64,000 bases of DNA from contig JBGPOP010000005.1 of assembly GCA_041488095.1 (NCBI GenBank), positions 85,847 to 149,846 on the forward strand, in the 5' to 3' direction. Shown here one piece after another: positions 34,192 through 42,791 of this stretch. This DNA comes from DASYPQ01 sp041488095. GTDB taxonomy: Bacteria; Planctomycetota; UBA1135; GCA-002686595. Numbering within the stretch: position 1 is the first letter of the stretch; the number at the start of each line of letters is the position of its first letter. The notes under the pieces are model-generated. The model ran no database searches and was not told where the DNA came from. It saw nothing but the letters and a program-made list of their open reading frames with translations. A program made the position numbers and the translations under genes.

Positions 34192-35387
34192 TGGCCCGCT
34201 TCCGCGCCTCGGGGTCGTCCGCTCCCGGCATCGCCCTGCCGCACGAGCGTCAGCACACGATCCTGGAGCGCCTGGAGGGGATCGCGCGCGCCGCCAAGGT
34301 GCCCGACGCCTCCCGGCCGGCCCTGCTCCTGTTCGGCGTCGTGCTCGCGCTCCTCGCGCTGGGTCTGGTCGTGCAGGCGAGCCACGCCGCGACGACGACC
34401 CCGCCCGAGACCTTCTGGAACGTGCTGTGGAGCCAGGTCCTGTTCCGCGTCGCAGCGATCGGAGCGCTGCTCGCGGGCGTGCGGATCGGCCCGCTCGGGC
34501 TGCGCCGCTGCATCCCGGCGCTCACGGTGCTCTCGGGGATCCTGCTGCTCCTCGTGTTCGTCCCGGGCTTCGCCGATCCGCGGAACGGCGCGCACCGCTG
34601 GCTCCAGGTCCCGGTCCTCGGCCTCTCGTTCCAGCCCTCGGAGCTGGCGCGGATCGTGATGGTCCTGTGGGTCGCCGACCGGTGCATCCGCCTCGGTGAC
34701 GAGGTCTACGATCTCCGGCGCGGCGCGCTCCCGATGCTCGCGGTGGGGCTCCTCTTCTTCGCCCTGATCCTGATCGAGACCGACCTCGGCGGCGCGATCC
34801 TGTTCCTGTTCTGCTTCCTGGCCCCGATGTGGGTCGGAGGTGCGAGGCTGCGCCAGATCAGCGGCCCCGTCCTCCTGTTCGGGGGCAGCGCCGCGGCGTC
34901 GGTGATCCTCCTCGTCTCCTACATCCGTCACCGCATCGCCATGTGGCTCGGGCACGCCACGAACAGCCAGGTCGACCGGAGCGCGGACGCGATCGCGAGC
35001 GGCGACCTGTTCGGCGTCGGGCTCGGGCACGGCCTGTGGCGCAATGCGCGCGTGCCCTACCTCGAGTCGGACTACGTGCTGGCGCAGGTCGGCGAGGAGC
35101 TGGGTCTCTTCGGCGTGTGGCTGGTGATCGGCCTGTTGATCGCCTTCGTGTGGCTCGCCGCGCGCCTCTCGCTCTCGATCCGCGATCGCTACTCGGCCCT
35201 GTGCGCCTTCGGCCTGCTGCTCTCCGTGGCACTGCAGGCCATGATCCACGCCCAGGTCGTCACCGCCCTCGCGCCACCCAAGGGCATGCCGTTGCCCTTC
35301 GTCTCCCATGGGGGGACGGCGCTCGTCGTCTCGTCGCTCGCGATCGGCCTGGCGCTCGGCGCCGTGCGCCGGGAGTCGTCCGCATGA
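34191..35387 (+). CDS. ftsW: FtsW-type SEDS glycosyltransferase
   Basis: This 398-residue SEDS polymerase polymerises lipid II at the septum together with FtsI. There are about ten hydrophobic helices. The phrases NGAHRWLQVPVLGLSFQPSE and LPFVSHGGTALVV are conserved in SEDS proteins. The cytoplasmic N-terminus is about 45 residues. RodA is the alternative, but its place beside mraY in the dcw cluster favours FtsW. A stem-loop follows 24 nt after the stop. Confidence 0.9.
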   Translation: MARFRASGSSAPGIALPHERQHTILERLEGIARAAKVPDASRPALLLFGVVLALLALGLVVQASHAATTTPPETFWNVLWSQVLFRVAAIGALLAGVRIGPLGLRRCIPALTVLSGILLLLVFVPGFADPRNGAHRWLQVPVLGLSFQPSELARIVMVLWVADRCIRLGDEVYDLRRGALPMLAVGLLFFALILIETDLGGAILFLFCFLAPMWVGGARLRQISGPVLLFGGSAAASVILLVSYIRHRIAMWLGHATNSQVDRSADAIASGDLFGVGLGHGLWRNARVPYLESDYVLAQVGEELGLFGVWLVIGLLIAFVWLAARLSLSIRDRYSALCAFGLLLSVALQAMIHAQVVTALAPPKGMPLPFVSHGGTALVVSSLAIGLALGAVRRESSA

Positions 35388-35411
35388 GGCCCGCTGCCCT
35401 TTCTACCGTCC

Positions 35412-35449
35412 ACCGTCGCGAAGAGGGCGCAACGCGCCCGCGCGACGGT
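35412..35449 (+). terminator. Two-stage hairpin splitting the dcw cluster
   Basis: A 9-bp perfect stem (ACCGTCGCG with CGCGACGGT) encloses a second 6-bp stem (GGGCGC with GCGCCC) around an AAC loop. It is followed by pyrimidine-rich DNA with TTT runs. It lies between ftsW and the LysM gene, in the only gap of size (142 nt) in the cluster. Full or partial termination would separate mraZ-ftsW from the genes onward. Confidence 0.5.
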
Positions 35450-35529
35450 TTCCGTCCCGTTTCCATTCCCCCGAGACCCGCGCTTCGGCCCGAGAAGAAG
35501 CGCTCCTGAACCGCCTGGAACCCCATCCC

Positions 35530-36456
35530 ATGCAACAGATCGAACGCTACGGCGTCATCGCCCTCGTCTTCCTGCTCGTCACCATCGTGGCCGTGTCCTT
35601 CTGGGGCGACAGCAAATCGCCCGGCTTCTGGTCGCGCCTCACCGGGCGCGGTGCCAAGAAGGAATCGATCGCGGCGCAGACTGCGAACCTGGCCCCGCCC
35701 GCCAACGCGACCGAACGGGCGATCGAAGGCGAGCTCCCGATGAGTCCGGCGACGGGTTTCCCCGCGAGCACTGGAACGGGAGCTCTCGCCGAACCGACGC
35801 CGACGGGGTCCGCGAACGGAGCGAACGGGTTCGTCGCGAGCGATCCGACGGTCGTTCCCGCGACCACGGGGAACTCGAGATCGACGGGATCTCAGCCGTT
35901 CCTCGCCAGGGCACCCGCTCCCGTTCCCGTGCCGGCGCTCGCGCCTTCCAACGGCCCGGTCTCCACGCCGGCGGCCGCCACGCGCGGCTCGGAGTACGTC
36001 GTCCAGAAGGGCGACAGCCTGCTCAAGATCGCCTCGAAGGCGCTTGGCAGCGCGAGCCGCTGGCCCGAGATCCAGGCTCTGAATGGGGGAGTCCAGCCCA
36101 AGAACCTGCGCGTCGGCATGAAGCTCGTGCTCCCCGCCGCGGCCAACGTGCAGAAGACGGCCTCGCAGCCCAAGGCCGAGGCGCCCGTGAAGAAGGCCGC
36201 CACGGCGCCCGCGTCGAAGGCATCGGCGAGCTCGGGCGGCACCTACGTCGTGCACGCGGGCGACACGCTCAAGTCGATTGCGGCGCGCCTGCTCGGCGAC
36301 GGCGACCGTTGGAAGGAGATCGCCTCCGCGAATCCCTCCCTGGATCCGAAGAAGCTCTCCGTCGGCAAGATGCTGCACATGCCCGAAGGCAAGGCTTCCG
36401 CGCTCCTCGCAGCCGCGCAGCCCTCCGCCGCCCTGGATCGTCCGCACGTGAGATGA
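35530..36456 (+). CDS. Membrane-anchored protein with two LysM domains
   Basis: The 308-residue protein starts with a transmembrane helix (about 8-25). A long Ser/Thr/Ala/Pro-rich, probably extended linker follows, then two LysM peptidoglycan-binding domains (about 157-202 and 236-285; seen as YVVQKGDSLLKIASKAL and YVVHAGDTLKSIAARLL). LysM binds GlcNAc in glycan strands. The protein is likely to tie the inner membrane to peptidoglycan at sites of wall synthesis. LysM genes are not usual dcw members, so this is a lineage feature. Its stop overlaps the next start by ATGA. Confidence 0.85.
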   Translation: MQQIERYGVIALVFLLVTIVAVSFWGDSKSPGFWSRLTGRGAKKESIAAQTANLAPPANATERAIEGELPMSPATGFPASTGTGALAEPTPTGSANGANGFVASDPTVVPATTGNSRSTGSQPFLARAPAPVPVPALAPSNGPVSTPAAATRGSEYVVQKGDSLLKIASKALGSASRWPEIQALNGGVQPKNLRVGMKLVLPAAANVQKTASQPKAEAPVKKAATAPASKASASSGGTYVVHAGDTLKSIAARLLGDGDRWKEIASANPSLDPKKLSVGKMLHMPEGKASALLAAAQPSAALDRPHVR

Positions 36457-36785
36457 TCGCCATGAGCGAAGGACTGCGCTGGACATTGATCCTGGGCTGC
36501 CTCCTGCTCGCCACGCTGGAGGCTCCCGAATCCTCGCTCGTGCTCGTCCAGGACCTTCAGGGGCCCTGGCGAGCCGGGCGGGACGCTCGCGACCGCGCCT
36601 CCACGCTCGCCGAGGAGGCCGTGCCGTCTCGCGCCGCGGGGACGATTTCGTTCGCAGCCTTGAAACCAGAGGGAGCCGACGCTTCCGTGGCTCCGGAGGA
36701 CGCCTTTGGCCTCGATCGGTACCTTCCCCCCCGGCGTGCCGACAAGCTCGCCACTCGAAACGTCGCGATCCTCATCGCCCGCTGA
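36453..36785 (+). CDS. Small exported or anchored protein of unknown function
   Basis: This 110-residue protein has one hydrophobic N-terminal segment (about 10-25, a signal or anchor helix) and a hydrophilic, Ala-rich remainder without a recognised fold. It sits between the LysM gene and murG and is translationally coupled to both: ATGA upstream, 80-nt overlap with murG downstream. FtsQ would be expected in this part of many dcw clusters, but the size and sequence do not fit FtsQ. A division or wall role is suggested by context only. Codon bias looks normal. Confidence 0.5.
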   Translation: MIAMSEGLRWTLILGCLLLATLEAPESSLVLVQDLQGPWRAGRDARDRASTLAEEAVPSRAAGTISFAALKPEGADASVAPEDAFGLDRYLPPRRADKLATRNVAILIAR

Positions 36786-38004
36786 GCCGGCCGCGGCTCA
36801 GCGGAGAGATCTCGTACCCCCCGCGGGTGCCCTGCGCCTGGCGATCGCCGGCGGAGGCACCGGCGGACACCTCGTGCCCGGCGTGAACCTGTGCTTGCGC
36901 GCGCTCGCCCAGAGGGACCCGGGAGGGGAAGCCGATCTCGCCGACGTCCTGTGGCTGACGACCGGCCGCGCGGTCGAGGAGCGTGTGCTCGCAGGGATCG
37001 ACGAGAAGCTCGCGAGGATCTCCTGGGAGCGCGTGGTCCTCGCGCTCGAGCCGCGGGGAGGAGGGGCGCCCTCGCGCCCGGCGCTCCTCTGGCGCACCGC
37101 GCCCGCCGTGCTGCGCGCGCGGCGCGCTCTCTCGTCCCGCGGCTCGCAGGTGATGCTCGGGCTCGGCGGGTTCACCTGCCTGCCGGCGGTGCTGGCCGCG
37201 CGATCGCTCGGGCTCCCCGTGGCGCTGCTCGAGATGAACGCGGCGAACGGCTCGGCCACGCGCTGGCTCGCGCCCTTCGCGAAGCAGGTCTTCCACGCTT
37301 GGCGCGGGACGATGCCGACGCGGGAGGAGAGCGACTCGGAACACGGAGCGTCCCACACCTTCGTCGGACCCCCGCTCTCCCCCGAGTTCGACGGCCGGGA
37401 GATTTCGGTCGCCGAGGAGGCGGGCGCGCGGTCCGAGCTGGGCTTCGATCCCGACCGCCCGCTGCTGCTCGTGCTGGGGGGGAGCCAGGGAGCGACCGCG
37501 TTGAACCGGTTCGTGCGCACGCACGCGCCCGCGCTCGTGGGGAGCGGCGTGCAGATCCTCCACCAGACCGGTCCGGGGAAGCTCGAGGAGGGCTGCGAGA
37601 AGTTCACCGGCTACCGCGCGGTCGAGTACGTCGCCCCGGTCCACCGCGCGCTGTGCGCAGCCACGCTGGTGCTCTCCCGCGGCGGTGCCTCGACGCTCGC
37701 GGAGATCGCCGCCAGCGGCCGGCCCGCCGTCGTCGTGCCCTATCCGCACCACCCCGATCGGCACCAGGAGCGCAACGCGCACGAGCTCGGCGAGGGCGTG
37801 CGCGTCGTCTCCGAGGAGCGCCTTTCGGTGTCCTTGCGCGTCGAGATCGAGCGATTGTGTTCGTCCGGCTCGCGCGGAGAGCGGGAGCGCATGAGCCGCG
37901 CCCTGCGCGCGGCCGTGCCGGTCGACGCCTCGGCGCGGTTGCTCTCGAGCCTGCTCGAGCTCGCGCGCAAGAAAACAACTCGGCGCGCGGGAGGATCCGC
38001 GTGA
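36706..38004 (+). CDS. murG: Lipid II synthase MurG
   Basis: MurG adds GlcNAc to lipid I at the inner face of the membrane. The 432-residue GT-B protein has GGGTGGHLVPG (acceptor side), GGSQGA, and SRGGASTLAEIAASGRP with VPYPHHPDRHQERNA (donor side). TTG 36706 is chosen because a GGAGG ends 7 nt earlier. It adds about 45 residues before the family start and overlaps the previous gene by 80 nt. A start closer to the GGGTGG motif is possible. Confidence 0.95.
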   Translation: MASIGTFPPGVPTSSPLETSRSSSPAEPAAAQRRDLVPPAGALRLAIAGGGTGGHLVPGVNLCLRALAQRDPGGEADLADVLWLTTGRAVEERVLAGIDEKLARISWERVVLALEPRGGGAPSRPALLWRTAPAVLRARRALSSRGSQVMLGLGGFTCLPAVLAARSLGLPVALLEMNAANGSATRWLAPFAKQVFHAWRGTMPTREESDSEHGASHTFVGPPLSPEFDGREISVAEEAGARSELGFDPDRPLLLVLGGSQGATALNRFVRTHAPALVGSGVQILHQTGPGKLEEGCEKFTGYRAVEYVAPVHRALCAATLVLSRGGASTLAEIAASGRPAVVVPYPHHPDRHQERNAHELGEGVRVVSEERLSVSLRVEIERLCSSGSRGERERMSRALRAAVPVDASARLLSSLLELARKKTTRRAGGSA

Positions 38005-39569
38005 CACCCGAAGCCACCCGGGCGAGCGCCCCCGCCGCGCTGTTCCCCGCCCCGGCCGCGACCCGGAGCGCAGCCTTCGATCGGATGGCGGGCGGTGAGC
38101 GCGCGCTCGTGCCCGGCATCCCTGCGCGCGTGCACCTCCTCGGAGCCGGTGGCGCAGGCCTCTCGGGCGCGGCCCTGATCCTGCTCGCCCATGGCCACCG
38201 CATCAGCGGGCACGACAAGGCCGACTCGCGTTTCGTCGCCGCGCTGCGCGTTCTCGGTGCGCGGGTCGACCTCGGTCCGAGCCGCGCGGAGACGCTCCCC
38301 GCCGATGCGCAGATCGTGGCGCGATCGGTCGCCGTGCCTGAAGACGATCCGCAGGTGAGCGAGGCGCTCCGCCGCGGCCTGAGCGTCTTGAAGTACAGCC
38401 AGCTCCTGGCCCTGATCGCCCCGGCGCGGCGGACGCTCGCGGTGTCGGGCACGCACGGCAAGACCACCACGAGCTGGATGCTCTTCTGGGCGCTGCGCGG
38501 CATCGCGGCTCTGGCCGCGGAGTCCGCGCCCGGCGCCTTGTCCCGGGCTCTGCCGGGTGCCGTGATCGGCGGAGCCTGCCGCACGCTGCGCGCCAACGCC
38601 GTCGCGCCGGGGGAGCTGGGCTGGTTCGCCTGCGAGGCCTGCGAGTACGACCGCTCCTTCCTGAACCTCGAGCCCGAGGGTGCGATCGTGACGAACATCG
38701 AGGCGGACCATCTCGACTACTACGGGAGCCTCGAGGCCATCCAGGAGGCCTTCGCGCGCTTCGTCGACCGAGTGCACCCCGAGGGACTCGTGGTCGTCGG
38801 CCGCGAGGTGCCCGCGAGCGTCGTCGCGGCGAGTCCGTGCCCGGTGTGGCGCCTGGGCCGCGAGATCGACGTCGACCTCGTGTCCGAGAGCCACGGCTTC
38901 TTCCGCTTCCGGCTGCGCGGCCCGGGCTGGGCGACCGGCGAGATCGCGCTCGCCGTCCCGGGCTCGTTCAACGTCGACAACGCGGCGCTCGCGCTGGCTC
39001 TTGCGATCGGGATGGCCGGCGGCGAGGAGCGGAAAGACGTCGCGCGATCGATCGAGGCCGCGACGCGCGCGGTGTCGAAGTACACCGGGGCGGAGCGGCG
39101 CTTCGAGCCCTGGGGGACGGCGGGAGGCGTCGAGGTCTACCACGACTACGCCCACCATCCGACCGAGGTGCGGGTGACGATCGAGGCCGCGCGGCGTGCG
39201 CTGCCGGGAAAGCCCTTGCACGTGCTGTTCCAGCCGCACCAGCACAGCCGGACGGCGAGGTTCCTGGACGAGTTCGTCGAGAGCCTGCGCGGAGCCGACC
39301 GGGTCGTCGTCGCCGACGTGTACGGAGCGCGGGCGCACATCGACACGAAGGCGGCGGGGGCGGAGGAGCTCGTCGCTCGCCTGACGCGGGCCGGAGTGGC
39401 CGCCGAGTGCGGCGGGTCGCCGGCCGCGAGCGTGAAGAAGTTGTGCGCGGGCTTGTGCGGAGGGTCCGCGGCGCTGATCCTGGGCGCGGGCGACATCGAC
39501 CTCGTCAAAGATGACCTCCTTGAAGAGCTGGCCTTGCGCGGCCTTGTCCAACGCCGACCTGTCGGGTAG
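38001..39569 (+). CDS. murC: UDP-N-acetylmuramate-L-alanine ligase MurC
   Basis: MurC adds L-Ala to UDP-MurNAc. The 522-residue protein has the N-terminal Rossmann motif HLLGAGGAGLSG, ATP P-loop SGTHGKTTT, ACEYDRSFLNLEPEGAIVTN, and HDYAHHPTEV in the C-terminal domain, the specific MurC signature. A non-conserved tail of about 45 residues precedes the domain. GTG 38001 overlaps the murG stop and has GGAGGA 5 nt upstream. Confidence 0.95.
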   Translation: MTPEATRASAPAALFPAPAATRSAAFDRMAGGERALVPGIPARVHLLGAGGAGLSGAALILLAHGHRISGHDKADSRFVAALRVLGARVDLGPSRAETLPADAQIVARSVAVPEDDPQVSEALRRGLSVLKYSQLLALIAPARRTLAVSGTHGKTTTSWMLFWALRGIAALAAESAPGALSRALPGAVIGGACRTLRANAVAPGELGWFACEACEYDRSFLNLEPEGAIVTNIEADHLDYYGSLEAIQEAFARFVDRVHPEGLVVVGREVPASVVAASPCPVWRLGREIDVDLVSESHGFFRFRLRGPGWATGEIALAVPGSFNVDNAALALALAIGMAGGEERKDVARSIEAATRAVSKYTGAERRFEPWGTAGGVEVYHDYAHHPTEVRVTIEAARRALPGKPLHVLFQPHQHSRTARFLDEFVESLRGADRVVVADVYGARAHIDTKAAGAEELVARLTRAGVAAECGGSPAASVKKLCAGLCGGSAALILGAGDIDLVKDDLLEELALRGLVQRRPVG

Positions 39570-40482
39570 GACGACGATCGGCGTCGGCGGATCGGCCGAG
39601 TGGCTGCTCGAGCCGGCGACGCCGGAGGAGCTGCTGCGCGCGGTCGTCGCGGCGCGGGAGGAGGGCTTCGAGCCGAGGGTCCTCGGCGGCGGCGCGAACC
39701 TGATCGTCGGCGACGGGGTGCTGCCGGGGGTGGTGATCGCGACGGACCGGATGCAGCGAGCGTTCCGGCTCGCGGCGAGAGTGCCGAGCGAGGAAGGTTT
39801 CCGAGCGGGGGAGATCGACGAGCGGATGTCGCAGGCGCCGCGTGAGGAGGACACGCGGCTCGTCGCGTGGGCGGGCGTCTCGATGCCGCGGATCGTGTCG
39901 ATGACGCAGAGGCTCGGATGGAGCGGCGTGGAGGGGCTCATCGGCGTGCCCGGGACGCTGGGCGGCGGGATCGCGATGAACGCGGGGGGGCGGTGGGGGG
40001 AGCAGTGGGACGTGGTCGAGCGGGTGCTGCTCGTCGACGAGCGGGGAGAGTTCGTCGAGCTCTCGCGGGCGGAGTGCCGACCCAGCTATCGCAGCGGGAA
40101 CCTGGGGCGCGCGATCGTCGCGAGCGCGGTGCTGCGGTTCAAGCCGGACGAGGTGGCGGCGGTCGTGGAGCGGTGCCGGGACTACCTGTCGCAGAAGAAG
40201 CGCGCGCAGCCGGTGACCGAGCGGTCGGCGGGCTGCATCTGGAAGAACCCCGATCCGGAGAAGAGCGGGGGCCTGTCGGCGGGGAAGCTCGTCGAGAAGT
40301 GCGGCGGCAAGGGCCTGTCGCGCGGGGACGCGATGGTTTCGCCCTTGCACGGCAACTTCATCGTGAACCGCGGGCGCGCGACGGCGGCGGAGGTGCTCGG
40401 GCTCATCGAGGACGTGCACGACGTCGTGGCGCAGAAGACCGGGATCGATCTGGAGCGCGAGGTCAAGGTGTGGGGCCGCTGA
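39511..40482 (+). CDS. murB: UDP-N-acetylenolpyruvoylglucosamine reductase MurB
   Basis: MurB reduces the enolpyruvyl group to make UDP-MurNAc using FAD and NADPH. The 323-residue protein has the FAD-binding TTIGVGGSAEWLLEP and RVLGGGANLIVGD, PGTLGGGIAMNAGG, and PSYRSGN. The active-site region reads SAGCIWKNP, with Cys where Escherichia coli has the proton-donating Ser; I recall Cys here in other bacteria. It overlaps murC by 59 nt and ends the dcw cluster. Confidence 0.95.
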   Translation: MTSLKSWPCAALSNADLSGRTTIGVGGSAEWLLEPATPEELLRAVVAAREEGFEPRVLGGGANLIVGDGVLPGVVIATDRMQRAFRLAARVPSEEGFRAGEIDERMSQAPREEDTRLVAWAGVSMPRIVSMTQRLGWSGVEGLIGVPGTLGGGIAMNAGGRWGEQWDVVERVLLVDERGEFVELSRAECRPSYRSGNLGRAIVASAVLRFKPDEVAAVVERCRDYLSQKKRAQPVTERSAGCIWKNPDPEKSGGLSAGKLVEKCGGKGLSRGDAMVSPLHGNFIVNRGRATAAEVLGLIEDVHDVVAQKTGIDLEREVKVWGR

Positions 40483-40543
40483 CTGCGCGCAAGAGAAACC
40501 AAAATGATCGGATGCCGAACCGGCGGGTTCGAGTCCCCGGGGC

Positions 40544-40861
40544 GTGGCCGAGTACTTCCCATGCCCCTACTTGGGAGCCCGCGTCGAGCTGACCGCGGAG
40601 CGCAGACAGTACATCCTCGCCTCCCATCCCGAGCTCTTGCCCGAGCATCTCGACTGGATGGAGGAGACGATCCTGGAGCCGGAGCTCGTCCTCGTGAGAC
40701 CGGGATCGAGTCGAGCGCGCATGCTCGTCCGCTGGTATGCTCGAGGCTGGACGGGGAAGTTCGCCGTGGTCGTCGTGGTGACGGATCCGGGACACCCGCC
40801 GAGGCATTGGATCGTCACCGCGTGCATTGCGCGAGACCTCCCCAACGGAGATGTCGAATGA
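40544..40861 (+). CDS. PBECR/RelE-like putative toxin nuclease, module 1
   Basis: This 105-residue protein has the CPYLGARVELT opening and a REL-like sheet ending with HWIVTACIARDL. Proteins of this shape belong, as I recall, to the PBECR-type RelE/barnase-like nucleases often paired with DUF2283 proteins. The start is GTG 40544. A second copy lies at 42462 with matching order of motifs. The antitoxin-like gene follows with an ATGA overlap, the usual toxin-first arrangement of such pairs. Toxicity is not shown by sequence. The catalytic residues are not known. Confidence 0.65.
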   Translation: MAEYFPCPYLGARVELTAERRQYILASHPELLPEHLDWMEETILEPELVLVRPGSSRARMLVRWYARGWTGKFAVVVVVTDPGHPPRHWIVTACIARDLPNGDVE

Positions 40862-41145
40862 GGACCAGGCTGAGCATCTTGTACGACGAGATCGGGGACA
40901 TTCTCCGCTTCGACATGGTGAAGCCCAACCGCAGGCAGGAGTGCATCCATCTCGCACCAGACGTCCTGGGTCGATTGAACACTCGGACAGGGGCGATCGA
41001 GAACATCGAGATTCTCTTCTTCACGGAGCGCAGGTGGAGAGGGAAGGCCTTGGCGTTGCCCGTGCTTGCGGAGATGCGGCGGTCCGCAAGGGCGATGAAC
41101 CGCAGGCGGAACGGTGTGCGGACCAGACGGTCCCGGAAACAGTAG
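40858..41145 (+). CDS. DUF2283-like putative antitoxin, module 1
   Basis: This 95-residue protein has the ILYDEIGDILRFDM start and the TGAIENIEILFFTER segment of DUF2283-like proteins, which are commonly partners of small RelE/PBECR-type toxins. A very basic C-terminal tail (RNGVRTRRSRKQ) might bind DNA or RNA. It overlaps the toxin-like gene by ATGA and is paralogous to 42776-43063. Confidence 0.65.
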   Translation: MRTRLSILYDEIGDILRFDMVKPNRRQECIHLAPDVLGRLNTRTGAIENIEILFFTERRWRGKALALPVLAEMRRSARAMNRRRNGVRTRRSRKQ

Positions 41146-41171
41146 GGATTCGACGAGGAGGGGAGGAGAGC

Positions 41172-42317
41172 GTGCGACGTGCTGGCTGTCAGCTCATGTC
41201 TCGCGCGAACGACGAGCCGCGCAGCGTGATCGGGCGGCGGCGCGGGCAACATCATCTCGTGACACGGTGCCTTGCCACGGCACTGCTCACCAGTCTCTCA
41301 GGATGCTTGGCAGTATCGATGTTTTTCGCGCAGATGCCGCACTCGGGTCGGCCGCTCCCGACCGTCGATGGACCCGAGGATCCGGCCGTGCTCCGCGGAA
41401 CGCGAGGGACGATCGTCTCGGTGGACTCGACCGGTCCCACACAGCTGGAGGTCGTGAGCCTTCCCGAGCTGAGGCGACGGACCTTGAGGCTTGCAAGCGG
41501 GGTGCTGTGTGTCAGCGGCCCGGACCAGGAAGGGCGCGTCGTCTATCTCGACAGGGAAGCCTGGGGCGATCACGGCCATCGTCCGACGCCCCTCATCCGT
41601 GTGGTTTCCCTCGTGGATGGCACGGAGTCCGTCCTCATCGAGCGGGCCGGGGCTCTGAACGTATCGAGCCGGATCGCTCTCGCGCCCGTGGGCGGGCGAA
41701 TTGCGCTGGTCAGCTCGATCGATCGGGGCGGGTACGACTTCACGCCCTGGGTGCTCGAGGTCATCGATCTCGCGACCGGCCGAACCACGGCGATCCCTGG
41801 AGAGATTGCACAGCACCGGCCACGGTGGTTTCCCGATGGGAGACGCCTCGCATTCGTCGAGTGGCGCTCGACCACCAGGACGCTGGTCACGTCCATCATC
41901 GACCTCGAGACGAGTGAACGGCGGGTCGTCGGGGATGGAATGATCCGCTGCGTCTCGTCCGACGGCTCCTCCCTCCTCTTCGGGAAGGCGAACGAGCTGA
42001 GTCGGATCGATGTCGCCACGGGGAGCGAGCTGCAGACGGGTCTCCGGCTCAAGGGCAGCCTCTTCCATGACGCGGATGGAGAGGACTGGGGACTCGTGGC
42101 CGATTTCGGGGACGGCAAGGTTCTCTACGAGGGTCTACCGACGACAGGAACGAAGCAGGAGCTCGTTTCGGGTCCGTGCGCGAGGGCGGGCGCAAAGTGG
42201 ACCGTGAAGCTGTGCGATCTCTCGACCGGGTCCTTCGTGACGGTCGTTCCTCGCCTCTTCGTGGGAGATGTCAGCTACGGCTCGTTCGCTTTTCCGGACG
42301 GCGTCGCGGCTCGCTGA
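41172..42317 (+). CDS. Putative TolB/WD40-like exported lipoprotein
   Basis: This protein has repeated strand segments such as RWFPDGRRLAFVEWRS, typical of TolB-like beta-propellers. The N-terminus holds a hydrophobic segment ending in LSGC, a lipobox. GTG 41172 is favoured because a GGGAGGAGAG lies about 6 nt upstream, giving 381 residues. GTG 41259 would give a cleaner signal peptide. The gene sits between the two toxin-antitoxin-like modules. Its base composition is slightly lower in GC. Its role is unknown and it may be a passenger. Confidence 0.6.
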   Translation: MRRAGCQLMSRANDEPRSVIGRRRGQHHLVTRCLATALLTSLSGCLAVSMFFAQMPHSGRPLPTVDGPEDPAVLRGTRGTIVSVDSTGPTQLEVVSLPELRRRTLRLASGVLCVSGPDQEGRVVYLDREAWGDHGHRPTPLIRVVSLVDGTESVLIERAGALNVSSRIALAPVGGRIALVSSIDRGGYDFTPWVLEVIDLATGRTTAIPGEIAQHRPRWFPDGRRLAFVEWRSTTRTLVTSIIDLETSERRVVGDGMIRCVSSDGSSLLFGKANELSRIDVATGSELQTGLRLKGSLFHDADGEDWGLVADFGDGKVLYEGLPTTGTKQELVSGPCARAGAKWTVKLCDLSTGSFVTVVPRLFVGDVSYGSFAFPDGVAAR

Positions 42318-42461
42318 ATCCCATTCCCTCGAGCGCGAAGTGAAGTTGTGGTTGGCTTGAGCTCCAGACTACCGGAGTCCTTGAAACCGACCGTGTTCTG
42401 ACCTCGATGACATTCCTTCGATTCTCCCGCCACCGGCCCGCCCCCAGCTGGTCCGGGGGAT

Positions 42462-42791
42462 GTGGCCGAACGATTCTCCTGCCCCTATCTCGGAGCCAAG
42501 GTCGAGCTGACCCGCGAGAGGAGGATGCACATCGAGAGGTTCCACCCCGAGGTCCTGCCCGACCACCGGGCATGGATCGCGGAAACGCTCTCGTGTCCAG
42601 ACCTCGTGGTTCGCAGCCGCAGGTCGGACCGGGCTCGTGCCTTGGCGAGGTGGTATCATCGCAAGGGCGGAGGCAGGTACGTGGTCGTGATCGTCGTGAC
42701 CGATCGAGGTGCCCGCAATCGGAACTGGATCGTGACGGCCTACGTTCGTGAAGACGTTCCGGGAGGGACCACCGAATGGCAGCGAAGTTGA
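42462..42791 (+). CDS. PBECR/RelE-like putative toxin nuclease, module 2
   Basis: This 109-residue paralogue of 40544-40861 has the same CPYLGAKVELT opening and a C-terminal WIVTAYVREDV. GTG 42462 is the start. It overlaps the antitoxin-like gene by 16 nt, so the arrangement matches module 1. Divergence between copies is clear, so the duplication is not recent. Confidence 0.65.
   Translation: MAERFSCPYLGAKVELTRERRMHIERFHPEVLPDHRAWIAETLSCPDLVVRSRRSDRARALARWYHRKGGGRYVVVIVVTDRGARNRNWIVTAYVREDVPGGTTEWQRS

Noticed and set aside
35384..35509. A 41-codon open frame starting at the ftsW stop (ATGA)
   Set aside because: The product is unremarkable and basic, and the frame runs through the strong hairpin. 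No supporting evidence beyond the overlap.
40523..40545. A tRNA T-loop-like sequence (GGTTCGAGTCC) before the first toxin-like gene
   Set aside because: The flanking stem pairs only 3 bp, no matching acceptor or anticodon arm exists upstream, and a related start-region sequence before the second module lacks the motif.
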